64,000 nucleotides of DNA from Acidithiobacillus sp. (GTDB lineage Bacteria > Pseudomonadota > Gammaproteobacteria > Acidithiobacillales > Acidithiobacillaceae). Made by a program: the position numbers and the translations under genes. Location: positions 29,272 through 93,271 of the forward strand of contig JAQVDS010000005.1 of assembly GCA_028697715.1 (NCBI GenBank). The letters are read 5' to 3'. Below, in pieces: positions 28,221 through 37,082 of this stretch. Numbering within the stretch: the first letter of the stretch is position 1; each line of letters begins with the position of its first letter. A model generated the notes under the pieces. The model searched no databases, was not told the DNA's origin, and saw only the letters and a list, made by a program, of their open reading frames with translations.

Positions 28221-28967
28221 TTAGACAATGCCAGAAAGGCTGTGTACGAGCTGGCCCTGCAATACCGGCAGGGCGTCCTTGAAATCCAGATTGACCCGAT
28301 TGGCCGTAGAGACGATACGGGTGCGGTAATAAATCCAGTGGCCCTCCCCCGAAACCTGCTGGGTAGTGGTAGTGCTGGTTCCCTGTTGCAGGTTGGCATT
28401 GGTTTGCTGCTGCACTGCTTCCTTGCTGCGCTCGGCCACCTGCACGTCGGTGATCATGGCGTAGGTCACATCCTTGACCAAAGAATCAGCAACGAGACTA
28501 ATGGCACTACCAGCCAAAGCTCCGGCGCCCGCCCCCGTCCAGCTCTGACCAATCGCTCCACCGGCGATGGCACCGAACGCGGCGCCACCATAGCCTGCTG
28601 CCAACGATTTTTGGGCCGCTGCTTCCGACATCTTGCCAACCGACAGCACATTGATCTGCAGCATGTAATGCGCCTGATTGTAGGGCACGATGCGGTAGCC
28701 CTGATTGGTCAGGTTAGCGTCGATCTCCTGCTCCAGGGCTGCCACATTTAGGTTCTTGTCCGAGGTATTCTTGAACTGTACATAGACCGTCTGCTCAGAA
28801 GGCGGCACCGGATTCAGGAAGATGGTATTGGACATCTTGGTCTGCACATCGAGATTCTTGTGCTCCAAGGCTACTTGGGTAGCAGCGCAACCCGAAAGCG
28901 CAATGACAGTTCCCGCGAGCAGGCTATAGCCGAGTATACGGAATGACGACTTCTGCAAAACAGACAT
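28221..28967 (-). CDS. traT: TraT-like outer-membrane lipoprotein
   Basis: A 248-residue lipoprotein with a signal peptide and lipobox (ALSGC, Cys at about 27). From LDVQTKMSNTIFLNPVPPS through VYVQFKNTSDKNL, the Gly-rich hydrophobic hairpin AAFGAIAGGAIG, DVTYAMITDVQVAERSK and the C-terminal VNLDFKDALPVL it follows TraT of F-type plasmids closely. TraT blocks mating-pair formation (surface exclusion) and resists complement. Here it lies in the chromosome with no tra genes in view, at the end of the zinc-ribbon cluster. Confidence 0.85.
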   Translation of the reverse strand: MSVLQKSSFRILGYSLLAGTVIALSGCAATQVALEHKNLDVQTKMSNTIFLNPVPPSEQTVYVQFKNTSDKNLNVAALEQEIDANLTNQGYRIVPYNQAHYMLQINVLSVGKMSEAAAQKSLAAGYGGAAFGAIAGGAIGQSWTGAGAGALAGSAISLVADSLVKDVTYAMITDVQVAERSKEAVQQQTNANLQQGTSTTTTQQVSGEGHWIYYRTRIVSTANRVNLDFKDALPVLQGQLVHSLSGIV

Positions 28968-29067
28968 GTTTCCTCCAGGTTAAGAGGACCTTACGGTCGA
29001 TGCGGTGGTATAAATACAACGGTAACATTAGGGTATTTTAGAAGATAATTGTAAGTGTGCAAGGCTC

Positions 29068-30255
29068 TCAGGAAACCGGCCTGCCACATTCGCCACAGAA
29101 TTGATCCCCCTTCTGCAAGCTTGCCCCACAGCCCTTGCAGAAAGTGGAGCTGGGGTGTGCGGAACCGGCGTTGTCGACATTGACCGGAGAATCTGCTTCC
29201 TCCACAGCTGGTTTGGGCTTGCGTACGCTCGCCGCCGCCTGCTGCGTTTTTTCGCGCATCTCCGATACCTTGCTCATTACACCGCCGATAATTCTGTCGC
29301 CTGCCGAGCGATCTACCTCCTGCACGCTTCGCTGATACACGTAGGCAAGGCCCAGCATCATCACATTGTTGGGGATCGCAGCTACCAATATTCCAAAGGT
29401 GGCAGCCGTTAGCAGGCCACTCAACACATAAACATGGTCATTGAAGGACGGCTGCAACCGGAATGCGCCGCTGGCGACAAATCCATTCATTAGCGAACTC
29501 CCGGGTAACCAAGGAACCGCGCTCAGGAGGTCAGACAGCAATACCGAAGCGGTATTCAGGATACCTCCAGCAAAGGTGGCGGTTAGCGACAGCGCGTAGC
29601 CGCCGATTGCCAGCAGCAGCACCCCGAGGAGCACCCCGAGGATCCCCAGCAACAGCAGGAGAAAAAGGGTCGCCCCCGGCCGTCCACGGGCAACCGCCAG
29701 GAGATGACTCAGCGCACCAGACACGCTTTCTCCAAACCATAATGCCGGCCCTGTCAAACCGAACATCACCATGACGCCCACCACTAGCCCCACGTTCACG
29801 AGAAAAAGCGCTGGCAAAATACCGAGGGAAAAGAGTCCACCCAGGACCGGAATCCGGCAGATTTCCAGCAAGATAATTTCGACGATAAACACCACCACAA
29901 TCAACAGAAATTCGATGATCACCAAACCGATAAATCTCGGTAGGGTAAAAATCCCGAAGAGCAGACTCTCCAGGATCGCGGGAGGGGAGCGCTCTTCGAC
30001 TATGGCAACCATGCTGTGCCCGGCACCGAGATAACCGGCTCCGCAAAACACCAGCCAGATCAGGCCGCCCAAGAGTGTCAGTGGGGCAGATTTCGTCGCC
30101 GATAACAGCACCAGACAGGCGAGACCGACGAAATTGGCCAAAGCGAAAATCGCCAGTGGCCGCCAATAGGTCAAGCCAGCTAACGCCTTTGTTAGGATAG
30201 TCAGGTCCAGACCGCCAGCAATTTGGTTTTGTTGCATTTCCTGTGTGTTGGACAT
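29068..30255 (-). CDS. Polytopic membrane protein with C-terminal zinc ribbon
   Basis: A protein of about 395 residues that I do not recognise. It has six to eight hydrophobic segments between residues 25 and 300, a charged linker (about 300-365) and a C-terminal zinc ribbon, FCKGCGASLQKGDQFCGECG, with two CxxC knuckles. The tail is most likely cytosolic. ATG 30255 is preferred; ATG 30270 overlaps the upstream gene by 11 bp. The DNA looks AT-richer than the neighbouring core genes. The upstream gene on the same strand also ends in a zinc ribbon. Confidence 0.8.
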   Translation of the reverse strand: MSNTQEMQQNQIAGGLDLTILTKALAGLTYWRPLAIFALANFVGLACLVLLSATKSAPLTLLGGLIWLVFCGAGYLGAGHSMVAIVEERSPPAILESLLFGIFTLPRFIGLVIIEFLLIVVVFIVEIILLEICRIPVLGGLFSLGILPALFLVNVGLVVGVMVMFGLTGPALWFGESVSGALSHLLAVARGRPGATLFLLLLLGILGVLLGVLLLAIGGYALSLTATFAGGILNTASVLLSDLLSAVPWLPGSSLMNGFVASGAFRLQPSFNDHVYVLSGLLTAATFGILVAAIPNNVMMLGLAYVYQRSVQEVDRSAGDRIIGGVMSKVSEMREKTQQAAASVRKPKPAVEEADSPVNVDNAGSAHPSSTFCKGCGASLQKGDQFCGECGRPVS

Positions 30256-30259
30256 GGCC

Positions 30260-31102
30260 CTATTTCCCATCTTTCAAGCGATAGCCGCAGACACCACAAA
30301 ACAAATCGTCAGATGCGATCGGTGCGTGACACTGGGGACATTGATCGCGCCTGATGTTTTCACTCATGCTGCCACTGCTCCTCGTGGTGACCGGGATTTC
30401 CACGTGGGCCGCGTCGGCCGCTGTCGTACGTCCGAGGGCAAGTAGTCGCGTATTTTTCTCTATCTGCACTAGAATCGGAACGATGACTGCCACAATAAAA
30501 ATCACCAATGCCGAAATCGCCATGCCAATTTTCGCAAGATCAGCCACTTTATTTTGGCTTTTCTTCTCTTCAGCTCCCGAAATGGCTCGATCATATTCAT
30601 GAAAGTAGGATACAGTCAGTTGGTCTGCTGTCGATAGCTGGGAACTGCCAAACAATCCCTGCGCTGGCGTAGTAGTGGCCCGATATACGCCTTTTTCTTT
30701 GGCGTAGGCGATGCCATTTTCCAGATAGGCCCGCCAACCCGGCACAAAACTGTCACGATATTCTCTCGGCAGTTGGTCGATGGTTGCAATCACCTGCTGA
30801 TCCTTCACCGCGGTAATGTTGTACTTGCTGATCAGGGAAATGATAGTTGATCCATACCTACTCATTGTCCGCAGCTCGAGCTTCTGTCGCGCAATGCTTG
30901 CCTGCTCACTAGGCAGATTACCGACGAACGCAGCCCTGGCAGCCGCGTCAAACCTGGGAACATGAAAGGACGAGGACGGGAGGGCCGAACTCGCCCCGAG
31001 GAAAACTGCAAAAGCCAGAGCAATGACTGCAATAATCATGGACAGCCATTTGGCCAAGCCATAAATCGCGGCAGACACTGAGGTCGGGGCAGCAATATTC
31101 AT
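30260..31102 (-). CDS. Two-pass membrane protein with C-terminal zinc ribbon
   Basis: A 280-residue protein of unknown function. There is a membrane segment at about 15-37, a region of about 150 residues probably in the periplasm (helical, Ser/Ala-rich), a second membrane segment at about 190-212, and a cytosolic tail ending in a double-CxxC zinc ribbon (CPQCHAPIASDDLFCGVCGY). The start at ATG 31102 follows GGAGAG by 8 bp. It is 4 bp from the next zinc-ribbon gene downstream, so the two are probably translated together. Confidence 0.8.
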   Translation of the reverse strand: MNIAAPTSVSAAIYGLAKWLSMIIAVIALAFAVFLGASSALPSSSFHVPRFDAAARAAFVGNLPSEQASIARQKLELRTMSRYGSTIISLISKYNITAVKDQQVIATIDQLPREYRDSFVPGWRAYLENGIAYAKEKGVYRATTTPAQGLFGSSQLSTADQLTVSYFHEYDRAISGAEEKKSQNKVADLAKIGMAISALVIFIVAVIVPILVQIEKNTRLLALGRTTAADAAHVEIPVTTRSSGSMSENIRRDQCPQCHAPIASDDLFCGVCGYRLKDGK

Positions 31103-31150
31103 TTCAGTTACTCTCCAAAGCGAGTGATATGGAGCGCTGGCCGCCAATCC

Positions 31151-31801
31151 TCAATTGCCGCTACTGTCAATTTGCGGTTGATTGGCCGCGGGAGGAACCA
31201 TGTCTGGAGTCCGCAGACTTTCCAGGCTGCCATCTACGGCCTTGTTCTCATATTGGAGACCACTCTGATTGCCCGTAGTAGCATGCATGAGGTAGTTATC
31301 TACCGCCTTTCGCTCGCTATTCATCTGCATGCGCAAGTCCTGGTTATGCAAGCACATTTCAGCACTGATACTGCATTCCTGCGCATACTGTCCGCTCAGA
31401 TGGAAGAAGTTGACCGCTGCCTGCTTGGCCAGACCAAAACTTTGCATTTGTGCCGCAGTCAGCCCCGAAACCGTCATCCCGGCAAACTCTCCTGCATAAT
31501 TGGCCGACTGATTTTGCATCTGTTGCCAACAATGGCTTTGCGCTCCGTAACCCGATCCAGCGGCCAGAGAACACTGCTCCAAAGAATTTTTCATATCACT
31601 TTTGGCAGCTTCCCACTGTGTCACGAACTGTCGCGACACGTTGATCCCCGCCTGCTTGATATTGGCTTGGGCCTGCGCCTGATTCATCGAGATTGGCATG
31701 GCTGGCGCCTGGGTACCGTATTTGGCAGCACAGCCAGACAGCAACATCGCACCGAGCGAGAGGGCAAAAGTACCATAGCACGTTTTCTGCAGCAGACTCA
31801 T
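31151..31801 (-). CDS. Lipoprotein of unknown function
   Basis: A 216-residue secreted lipoprotein. Its signal peptide has hydrophobic core TFALSLGAMLL and lipobox LSGC. The mature part is helical and rich in Gln, Met, Ala and Asn, with five further cysteines (EQCSL, SHCWQQ, QECSIS, EMCLH) that could pair in the periplasm. I start at ATG 31801, eight bases after GGAGG. No family was recognised. It lies between two zinc-ribbon membrane genes on the same strand. Confidence 0.75.
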   Translation of the reverse strand: MSLLQKTCYGTFALSLGAMLLSGCAAKYGTQAPAMPISMNQAQAQANIKQAGINVSRQFVTQWEAAKSDMKNSLEQCSLAAGSGYGAQSHCWQQMQNQSANYAGEFAGMTVSGLTAAQMQSFGLAKQAAVNFFHLSGQYAQECSISAEMCLHNQDLRMQMNSERKAVDNYLMHATTGNQSGLQYENKAVDGSLESLRTPDMVPPAANQPQIDSSGN

Positions 31802-31826
31802 TGTCATATCCTCCATAATTCCCACA

Positions 31827-32696
31827 TCAGTCGTTACCTCCAAACGGGGAGAGCAATTTTTGCATCTGTTCGGGAGACACACCTTGCCGTTTTGGCTCCA
31901 CCCGAGGCTGCGGAGCATAGCTCGGTGCCATCGCGGGGTGATGCTCCGCAGGCCGAATTGGCGTCGTCGGCTGCGGCACGGCCTCCACCGGCACGGGTGG
32001 ACGCTTCGTCGTCACAACCGAGGCAGCTTCACGACTGGACTTTGGCGCAGCGACAACCGGGACGGACACCGTTGAAGACGCCCCCCCCGTGGAAATGGAA
32101 GGTGATTTCGTCGTAGCCGCTGGAACTTCAGCGCTTCGCGCACTGGCCGTCGGTGCAACGGACGCCGTGCTGCTGGTCGTCATGCCAGGGAGACTTGTTT
32201 TCTGACTGGACTTGCCGGCAAACAGCAAAAAATACGCACCGGCAGCAATGGCTGCCAGAACGACTAGCGCCAACACAATCCACAGAGACTTTCGAGACTT
32301 CTGCTCGCTACCGGTCGCAACTTCTTCTGGCTCGATCTTTGCCGTCCCGGGAACGATGGATTTACCACAAGACGTGCAAAAAGCGCCGGCACCATAGGTC
32401 GCTCCGCAGATTTTGCAAAACTCCGATGGATTTTGCGCCACCACCGACAGAGGCATCTCCGATGCCGGCAGAGGTTCGACGGGTTCGACGGGTTCGACGG
32501 GTTCGACGGGTTCAGCATCATTACTTTTCCCGCAACGGGTGCAAAATGCCTTACCCTGTAAATCTGCTCCACAATAGCGACAAAATTTTCGTTTAGGCTT
32601 CTCTACTGCCGGCTCAGGAATCGACAACGGGTGACCACACTGGACACAGAACTTCTTCCCTTCAGCATTTTCCGCACCACATTCGGGGCAGCGCAT
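31827..32696 (-). CDS. Membrane protein with three N-terminal zinc ribbons
   Basis: A 289-residue protein. Three tandem double-CxxC zinc ribbons (starting CPECGAENAEG, FCRYCGADLQG and FCKICGATYGA) occupy residues 1-125, with a repeated EPV stretch between the second and third. One membrane segment follows (about 145-167, LWIVLALVVLAAIAAGAYFLL), then a periplasmic tail rich in Ser, Thr, Pro and Val that ends MQKLLSPFGGND. The start at ATG 32696 follows GGGAG. It is the first gene of the minus-strand cluster. Function unknown. Confidence 0.8.
   Translation of the reverse strand: MRCPECGAENAEGKKFCVQCGHPLSIPEPAVEKPKRKFCRYCGADLQGKAFCTRCGKSNDAEPVEPVEPVEPVEPLPASEMPLSVVAQNPSEFCKICGATYGAGAFCTSCGKSIVPGTAKIEPEEVATGSEQKSRKSLWIVLALVVLAAIAAGAYFLLFAGKSSQKTSLPGMTTSSTASVAPTASARSAEVPAATTKSPSISTGGASSTVSVPVVAAPKSSREAASVVTTKRPPVPVEAVPQPTTPIRPAEHHPAMAPSYAPQPRVEPKRQGVSPEQMQKLLSPFGGND
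32473..32513. repeat. 9-bp in-frame tandem repeat (GGTTCGACG)x4 plus partial
   Basis: Four perfect head-to-tail copies of a 9-bp unit, with a partial fifth, inside the triple zinc-ribbon gene. Read on the minus strand each unit encodes Glu-Pro-Val, giving an (EPV)n spacer. Copy-number change would lengthen or shorten the spacer without a frameshift. Confidence 0.95.
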
Positions 32697-32739
32697 GGAA
32701 TCTCCCAGATCTCGCGGCAATTAAAATTATTGATTGGAG

Positions 32740-32767
32740 TTTATCCTGACTTTGCATTTACTGGCAA
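32740..32767 (-). promoter_or_regulatory. Candidate promoter of the zinc-ribbon cluster
   Basis: On the minus strand TTGCCA, a 16-bp spacer and GATAAA resemble sigma-70 -35 and -10 boxes. They lie about 45 bp upstream of the first cluster gene, in the 215-bp gap shared with the divergent sspB. Based on consensus similarity only. Confidence 0.35.
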
Positions 32768-32911
32768 GACGCTTGTATACATCCACCGTCATTAGTACTC
32801 GAACCATTGCTGAAGTAGATAGACGGTTATGCCGTGACCATCAACCGGCTGCAAGTTGGCGGCAAGCTTGTCATACTTGGCATCTGTTCTAATTTATCCA
32901 GGGAGCCAATC

Positions 32912-33325
32912 GTGAACCGAGGGATGCAGTTGCTACCAGAATCCGCCAAGCCCTTTTTACTGGAGGCCATTCATGCCTGGTGTGTGGAACAGGGCTTCTC
33001 CCCTTTCATCGTCGTGAAGGTCGATTATCCAGGCGTCGAGGTGCCCGCGGGTTATGATCGTGACGGCCGCATCGTTCTCGATATCTCCCCTGCGGCGGTG
33101 GTGGGCCTGCAGATGGCCGATTCCTGGATTCGGTTTCAGGCGCGCTTTGGTGGCGTTGCCCGTCGCATTGCTGTGCCGATGGCCGCAGTGGTGGCCATTT
33201 ACGCCGCCGAAACCCAAGAAGGGATGGGATTTCCCGAGCCAGCCACGCCCCCTTCCGCGCCGGAACCGGCACAGAAAAGCGACAAGCCGGTGGCACAACG
33301 ACCGGGTTTGCGAGTCATCAAATGA
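32912..33325 (+). CDS. sspB: ClpXP adaptor SspB
   Basis: About 137 residues. The N-terminal SspB fold (PFLLEAIHAWCVEQGFSPFIVVKVDYPGVEVP, then IVLDISPAAVVGLQMADSWI and FQARFGG) binds ssrA-tagged peptides. A flexible linker and a C-terminal basic/hydrophobic tail (GLRVIK) match the ClpX-docking module. GTG 32912 with GGGAG upstream is preferred; ATG 32924 is possible. No sspA is adjacent. It overlaps the lytic transglycosylase gene by 4 bp. Confidence 0.9.
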   Translation: MNRGMQLLPESAKPFLLEAIHAWCVEQGFSPFIVVKVDYPGVEVPAGYDRDGRIVLDISPAAVVGLQMADSWIRFQARFGGVARRIAVPMAAVVAIYAAETQEGMGFPEPATPPSAPEPAQKSDKPVAQRPGLRVIK

Positions 33326-33975
33326 CCCGACGGCGGATACTGGCGATCGTCTGGCTTGCGCTGCTGAGTACTTCGGCGCAAGCGGATATTTACGCTTACA
33401 CGGGAAGCGATGGCGTCGTCCATCTCACCAATCTGCCCCAACACAAGGAACAATACCGCTTGGTCATGCGCACGCCAAAGATGGCGACGCATATCGCCCG
33501 GCAAAACGTCAACCCCATTGCCCGCAGCGAATTGCAACCCTTCGTCAAGGCGGCAGCGAAACAATACGGACTGAGCGCCGCGCTGCTCAATGCGGTGATT
33601 CGCGTCGAGTCCGGATTCAACCCCGGCGCGGTCTCCAGCAAGGGGGCGATGGGTTTGATGCAATTGATGCCGGCCACGGCGAGTCGTTTTGGGGTGCAAA
33701 ACCCCTTTGATGCCGCGGAAAATATCCGCGGCGGCGCCGCCTATCTGGCCGATCTGATGCGCAAATTTGGCGGCGATCTACGGCTGGTTCTGGCAGCGTA
33801 CAACGCCGGCAGTCAGGCGGTGATCCAGGCGGGCTACCACATCCCTCCCTTCCAGGAGACGCAAAACTACGTGCCCAAGGTGATGGATTATTACCAAAAG
33901 TTTGCCAACGGAACGCCGCCTCAGGAGCCTGGCACACACTGGATAAAACCGGTGATTCAGATCTCCAGCCCGTAG
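33322..33975 (+). CDS. Lytic transglycosylase, SLT domain
   Basis: A 217-residue secreted protein. It has a signal peptide (IVWLALLSTSAQA), a short DUF4124-like N-terminus (DIYAYTGSDGVVHLTN), and a soluble-lytic-transglycosylase domain from about residue 75. The catalytic Glu is in NAVIRVESGFNPGAVSSKG, followed by GLMQLMPATA and AAYNAG. It cleaves peptidoglycan glycan strands. It overlaps sspB by 4 bp and the convergent fis by 19 bp at the 3' end. Confidence 0.93.
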   Translation: MTRRRILAIVWLALLSTSAQADIYAYTGSDGVVHLTNLPQHKEQYRLVMRTPKMATHIARQNVNPIARSELQPFVKAAAKQYGLSAALLNAVIRVESGFNPGAVSSKGAMGLMQLMPATASRFGVQNPFDAAENIRGGAAYLADLMRKFGGDLRLVLAAYNAGSQAVIQAGYHIPPFQETQNYVPKVMDYYQKFANGTPPQEPGTHWIKPVIQISSP

Positions 33976-34220
33976 TACTGAATCTTTTTGCTCAAGGTAT
34001 TGCGGTTGATTCCCAGACACTGCGCGGCGATGCCGCGCTGCCCGGCATGTTGTTGCAACACTTTCTCCAGGAGGGCGCGCTCGACCTCTTCCATGACTTT
34101 TTGGTGCAGGTTTTGCGGCGCTTCTGATCCCAAATCGGCAAAATAGCGCCCCACCTGGTGCAAAACGCAGTCGCGCAGGCTGGGCATCTCCTCCTTGCCG
34201 GGGGCTGAAACATCCGTCAC
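33957..34220 (-). CDS. fis: Fis-family DNA-binding protein
   Basis: An 87-residue Fis homologue. Its C-terminal helix-turn-helix GIAAQCLGINRNTLSKKIQYY is close to Fis, and the central helix VMEEVERALLEKVLQQHAG forms the dimer core. Fis is a nucleoid protein and regulator of growth-rate genes. The prmA-DUF3426-fis order, with overlaps at both joints, parallels the dusB-fis or prmA-linked fis loci of many proteobacteria. Confidence 0.92.
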   Translation of the reverse strand: MTDVSAPGKEEMPSLRDCVLHQVGRYFADLGSEAPQNLHQKVMEEVERALLEKVLQQHAGQRGIAAQCLGINRNTLSKKIQYYGLEI

Positions 34221-34861
34221 GGCAGACTCAGTATCGTGACCTGATAGCCAGGCGCCGCTTCGAGTTGGGGTCCCTGCAGGGTGAAGGGCACCTTCTGCCC
34301 GGGGGAAAATCCATCACGGGGCAGTACATCTCCCGGGAGGTACGTGCTGGGGGCGAAGGTCAGGGTACGAATTGTCGAGCCGTAAGCATTGCTGAGCACC
34401 ACCTGAAGTTGCGGATACGCCTGTACCATCCTTGAGGTATTTTCCAGCTGTCCACGAATCAACGCCAGGTGGTTGGGCAAGGGCGTTACTGTGCTCTGGA
34501 CGATATGGATTTCCCGGTTGGGCCCTGGCCAGGGGACTCCGACCCCCAGGCCATTTGCCGCCTGCACGATGACGTTGCGGATGGCGGGAGACGCCGCCAG
34601 ATAGGCATAACTGCGGGTCCACCAGAGAATCTGCACGACCAATACCAAAAGCAGAAAGACAATGATCGCCAGCAAAAACCAACTACCGATGCCGCCGCGA
34701 CGGGCAGATTCGGCTTCCAAAGACTTGGTCACCGCAGGTGCGGCGATCGGCACGCGAAATACCTCACCACAGACGCTGCACTGCAGCAATCCCTGATGCT
34801 GTCGCAGCGAAAGAGGCTCTACCGCAAAAGTCGATTCACAACGCGGGCACTGGACTTCCAT
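34217..34861 (-). CDS. Zinc-ribbon membrane protein, DUF3426
   Basis: A 214-residue protein. It has an N-terminal MJ0042-type zinc ribbon ([14 protein letters not shown] ... LQCSVCGEVF), a membrane segment at about 75-97 (WFLLAIIVFLLLVLVVQILWW), and a periplasmic DUF3426 domain (VTPLPNHLALIRGQLENTS). The start at ATG 34861 is at the zinc ribbon. It overlaps prmA by 26 bp and fis by 4 bp. Function unknown, though the family is widespread in this context. Confidence 0.88.
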   Translation of the reverse strand: MEVQCPRCESTFAVEPLSLRQHQGLLQCSVCGEVFRVPIAAPAVTKSLEAESARRGGIGSWFLLAIIVFLLLVLVVQILWWTRSYAYLAASPAIRNVIVQAANGLGVGVPWPGPNREIHIVQSTVTPLPNHLALIRGQLENTSRMVQAYPQLQVVLSNAYGSTIRTLTFAPSTYLPGDVLPRDGFSPGQKVPFTLQGPQLEAAPGYQVTILSLP

Positions 34862-35738
34862 CTTGCCCTCCTGGCAAACGTGTTCCAATCAGCAGTGACC
34901 AATCCTCGCGCCGCTTGGCTGGTGCAAAGGAAAAATACGGGGCGTAGGCTGCCCGCACCGAGTCCTCCTGCGCATGGAGCAGCCCGGAAAGCGCGATGCG
35001 CCCCCCAGGCAACACTCGCTGCGCCAGAAGGGAGGCGAGCTCGATGAGCGGCGCGGCAAGGATATTGGCAACGACAAGCGCATATTGCCGCGCTTTCTCC
35101 TCCTTCGGCAAGCACAGCGACAGTCGCTCGGCCACACCATTTTCCATGGCATTTTCGCGCGCCACCTCCAGGGCAACCGGATCGGTATCTACCCCCAGCG
35201 CAGATTCCGCACCCAACAACAGAGCGCCAATGGCCAGAATTCCCGACCCACAACCATAGTCGAGTACCATCTCGCCACCCGCAATGGTCTCGCTCAGAAA
35301 CTCCAGACACAGTGCCGTCGTCGCGTGCGAGCCGGTGCCAAAGGCGCGTCCGGGGTCCAGGCGCAACAGCAGGGCATCGGCGGGAACCTCTGCCCAATGG
35401 GGCGCCACCCAGAGTCGTCCGAATGCCTGGGCAGGAAACGCTGCTTGGGTTTGTGCCACCCAGTCCTGTTCGGCTAGCGCCTCGACGCGTGGCTGATACC
35501 GCTGCCAGTTTGGCTGCGCCAGCAGTCCAGCGATGGCCTCGCGCCCCTCCTGGGTACCGGCGAAGAGTGCCTCGCCCTGATTGATCGGCCAGATTTCGCC
35601 ATCGACAAAGACGGGGGCCGCCGCGTCGTCCTCCAGCCAGCTCACTGCCTCGGCACCCGCCGCCAGCAGCTGCTCCTCGACTTCTGCCAAATCCTGCCCC
35701 GGTACGCGCAGATGGAGCTGCCACCATGCAAGACTCAT
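34836..35738 (-). CDS. prmA: Ribosomal protein L11 methyltransferase
   Basis: A 300-residue PrmA. The N-terminal domain ([20 protein letters not shown]) recognises L11. The SAM domain has [38 protein letters not shown] and [12 protein letters not shown] (NxLxxPL catalytic site). It trimethylates several L11 amino groups. It overlaps accC by 4 bp upstream. Confidence 0.95.
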   Translation of the reverse strand: MSLAWWQLHLRVPGQDLAEVEEQLLAAGAEAVSWLEDDAAAPVFVDGEIWPINQGEALFAGTQEGREAIAGLLAQPNWQRYQPRVEALAEQDWVAQTQAAFPAQAFGRLWVAPHWAEVPADALLLRLDPGRAFGTGSHATTALCLEFLSETIAGGEMVLDYGCGSGILAIGALLLGAESALGVDTDPVALEVARENAMENGVAERLSLCLPKEEKARQYALVVANILAAPLIELASLLAQRVLPGGRIALSGLLHAQEDSVRAAYAPYFSFAPAKRREDWSLLIGTRLPGGQDGSPVPAL

Positions 35739-37081
35739 AGGTCGAGCAATGCCTCTAGATAGTGGATATGCACTCCGCCGGCAGCAAACTGGGCATCGTC
35801 AACAATCCGCCGATGCAAAGCGATATTGCTGTGGATACCTTCGATGTTGATCTCGCGCAGGGCACTGCGCATTCTCGCCAAGGCCTCGTCCCGGTCGATA
35901 CCAAAGGCAATCAGCTTGCCGATCATCGAATCGTAATACGGCGGCACTCGGTAGCCGGCATAGATATGGCTATCGACTCGAATCCCGGGTCCTCCGGGAG
36001 GATGCCAGGCAGTGATCTGCCCCGGAGACGGAACAAAGCGCTCGGGGTCTTCGGCATTGAGGCGGCACTCGATGGCATGCCCACGTAGTTGCACGTCGTC
36101 CTGGCTGAGCCAGAGCCTTTCTCCGGTGGCGACACGAATCTGCGCCTTGACGATGTCGATGCCGGTAATGAGTTCCGTCACCGGATGTTCGACCTGTATG
36201 CGGGTGTTCATCTCGATGAAGAAGAAGGTCTGCGCGACCGCATCATAGAGGAATTCGATGGTCCCTACGCCGCGATAGCCAATATCCTGACACGCCTGCG
36301 CGACCCTAGCGCCCATCGTTTGCCGCTGCTCGGCGCTGATTCCCGGTGCTGGGGCCTCTTCGATGACCTTTTGATGGCGGCGTTGCACCGAACAATCGCG
36401 CTCGCCCAGGTGAACACAGTTGCCATGGCCGTCACAAAGCACCTGAAACTCGATGTGGCGCGGCGTTTCGAGGAACTTCTCCATGTACAGGGCGGGGTTG
36501 CCAAAGGCCCGCGCTGCCTCGGCAGTGGTCAGGCTGACGGCATTCAGCAAGTGCGCCTCGGTATGCACCACGCGCATACCCCGCCCACCGCCACCACCGG
36601 CCGCTTTGAGAATCACTGGGTAACCAATCTCTCGAGCCAGTCGATGAATCTCGGCGGGATCCTCCGGCAGGGGGCCATCGGAACCCGGCACACAGGGAAC
36701 GCCCGCCTTGCGCATAGCAGCCTTGGCGGCAATCTTGTCACCCATCATGCGAATGCTTTCGGGACGCGGGCCAATAAAAGCAAAGCCACTGCGTTCGACA
36801 CGCTCGGCAAAATCGGCATTCTCGGAGAGGAAACCAAAGCCGGGATGGATCGCCTCGGCATCGGTCACCTCCGCCGCGGCAATCACCGCCGGAATATTGA
36901 GGTAACTTTTGTCCGACGCCGCCGGGCCGATACAGACCGACTCATCGGCCAGCTTGACGTGCATCAGATCACGATCGGGCTCCGAATGCACCGCCACCGT
37001 GCGAATTCCCATCTCGCGGCAGGCACGTTGCACCCGCAGGGCAATTTCACCACGGTTGGCAATCAGGATCTTGCCGAACAT
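35735..37081 (-). CDS. accC: Acetyl-CoA carboxylase, biotin carboxylase subunit
   Basis: A 448-residue AccC that carboxylates biotin with ATP and bicarbonate. Motifs: [16 protein letters not shown], the ATP-grasp glycine loop [45 protein letters not shown], and [14 protein letters not shown]. The start is ATG 37081, one base after the accB stop. The two genes form the usual accBC operon; accA and accD are elsewhere. Confidence 0.97.
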   Translation of the reverse strand: MFGKILIANRGEIALRVQRACREMGIRTVAVHSEPDRDLMHVKLADESVCIGPAASDKSYLNIPAVIAAAEVTDAEAIHPGFGFLSENADFAERVERSGFAFIGPRPESIRMMGDKIAAKAAMRKAGVPCVPGSDGPLPEDPAEIHRLAREIGYPVILKAAGGGGGRGMRVVHTEAHLLNAVSLTTAEAARAFGNPALYMEKFLETPRHIEFQVLCDGHGNCVHLGERDCSVQRRHQKVIEEAPAPGISAEQRQTMGARVAQACQDIGYRGVGTIEFLYDAVAQTFFFIEMNTRIQVEHPVTELITGIDIVKAQIRVATGERLWLSQDDVQLRGHAIECRLNAEDPERFVPSPGQITAWHPPGGPGIRVDSHIYAGYRVPPYYDSMIGKLIAFGIDRDEALARMRSALREINIEGIHSNIALHRRIVDDAQFAAGGVHIHYLEALLDL

Positions 37082-37082
37082 T

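Noticed and set aside
32473..32513. CRISPR-like direct repeats
   Set aside because: The 9-bp units are contiguous with no spacers and stay in frame; this is a coding minisatellite. No CRISPR array was seen anywhere in the window.
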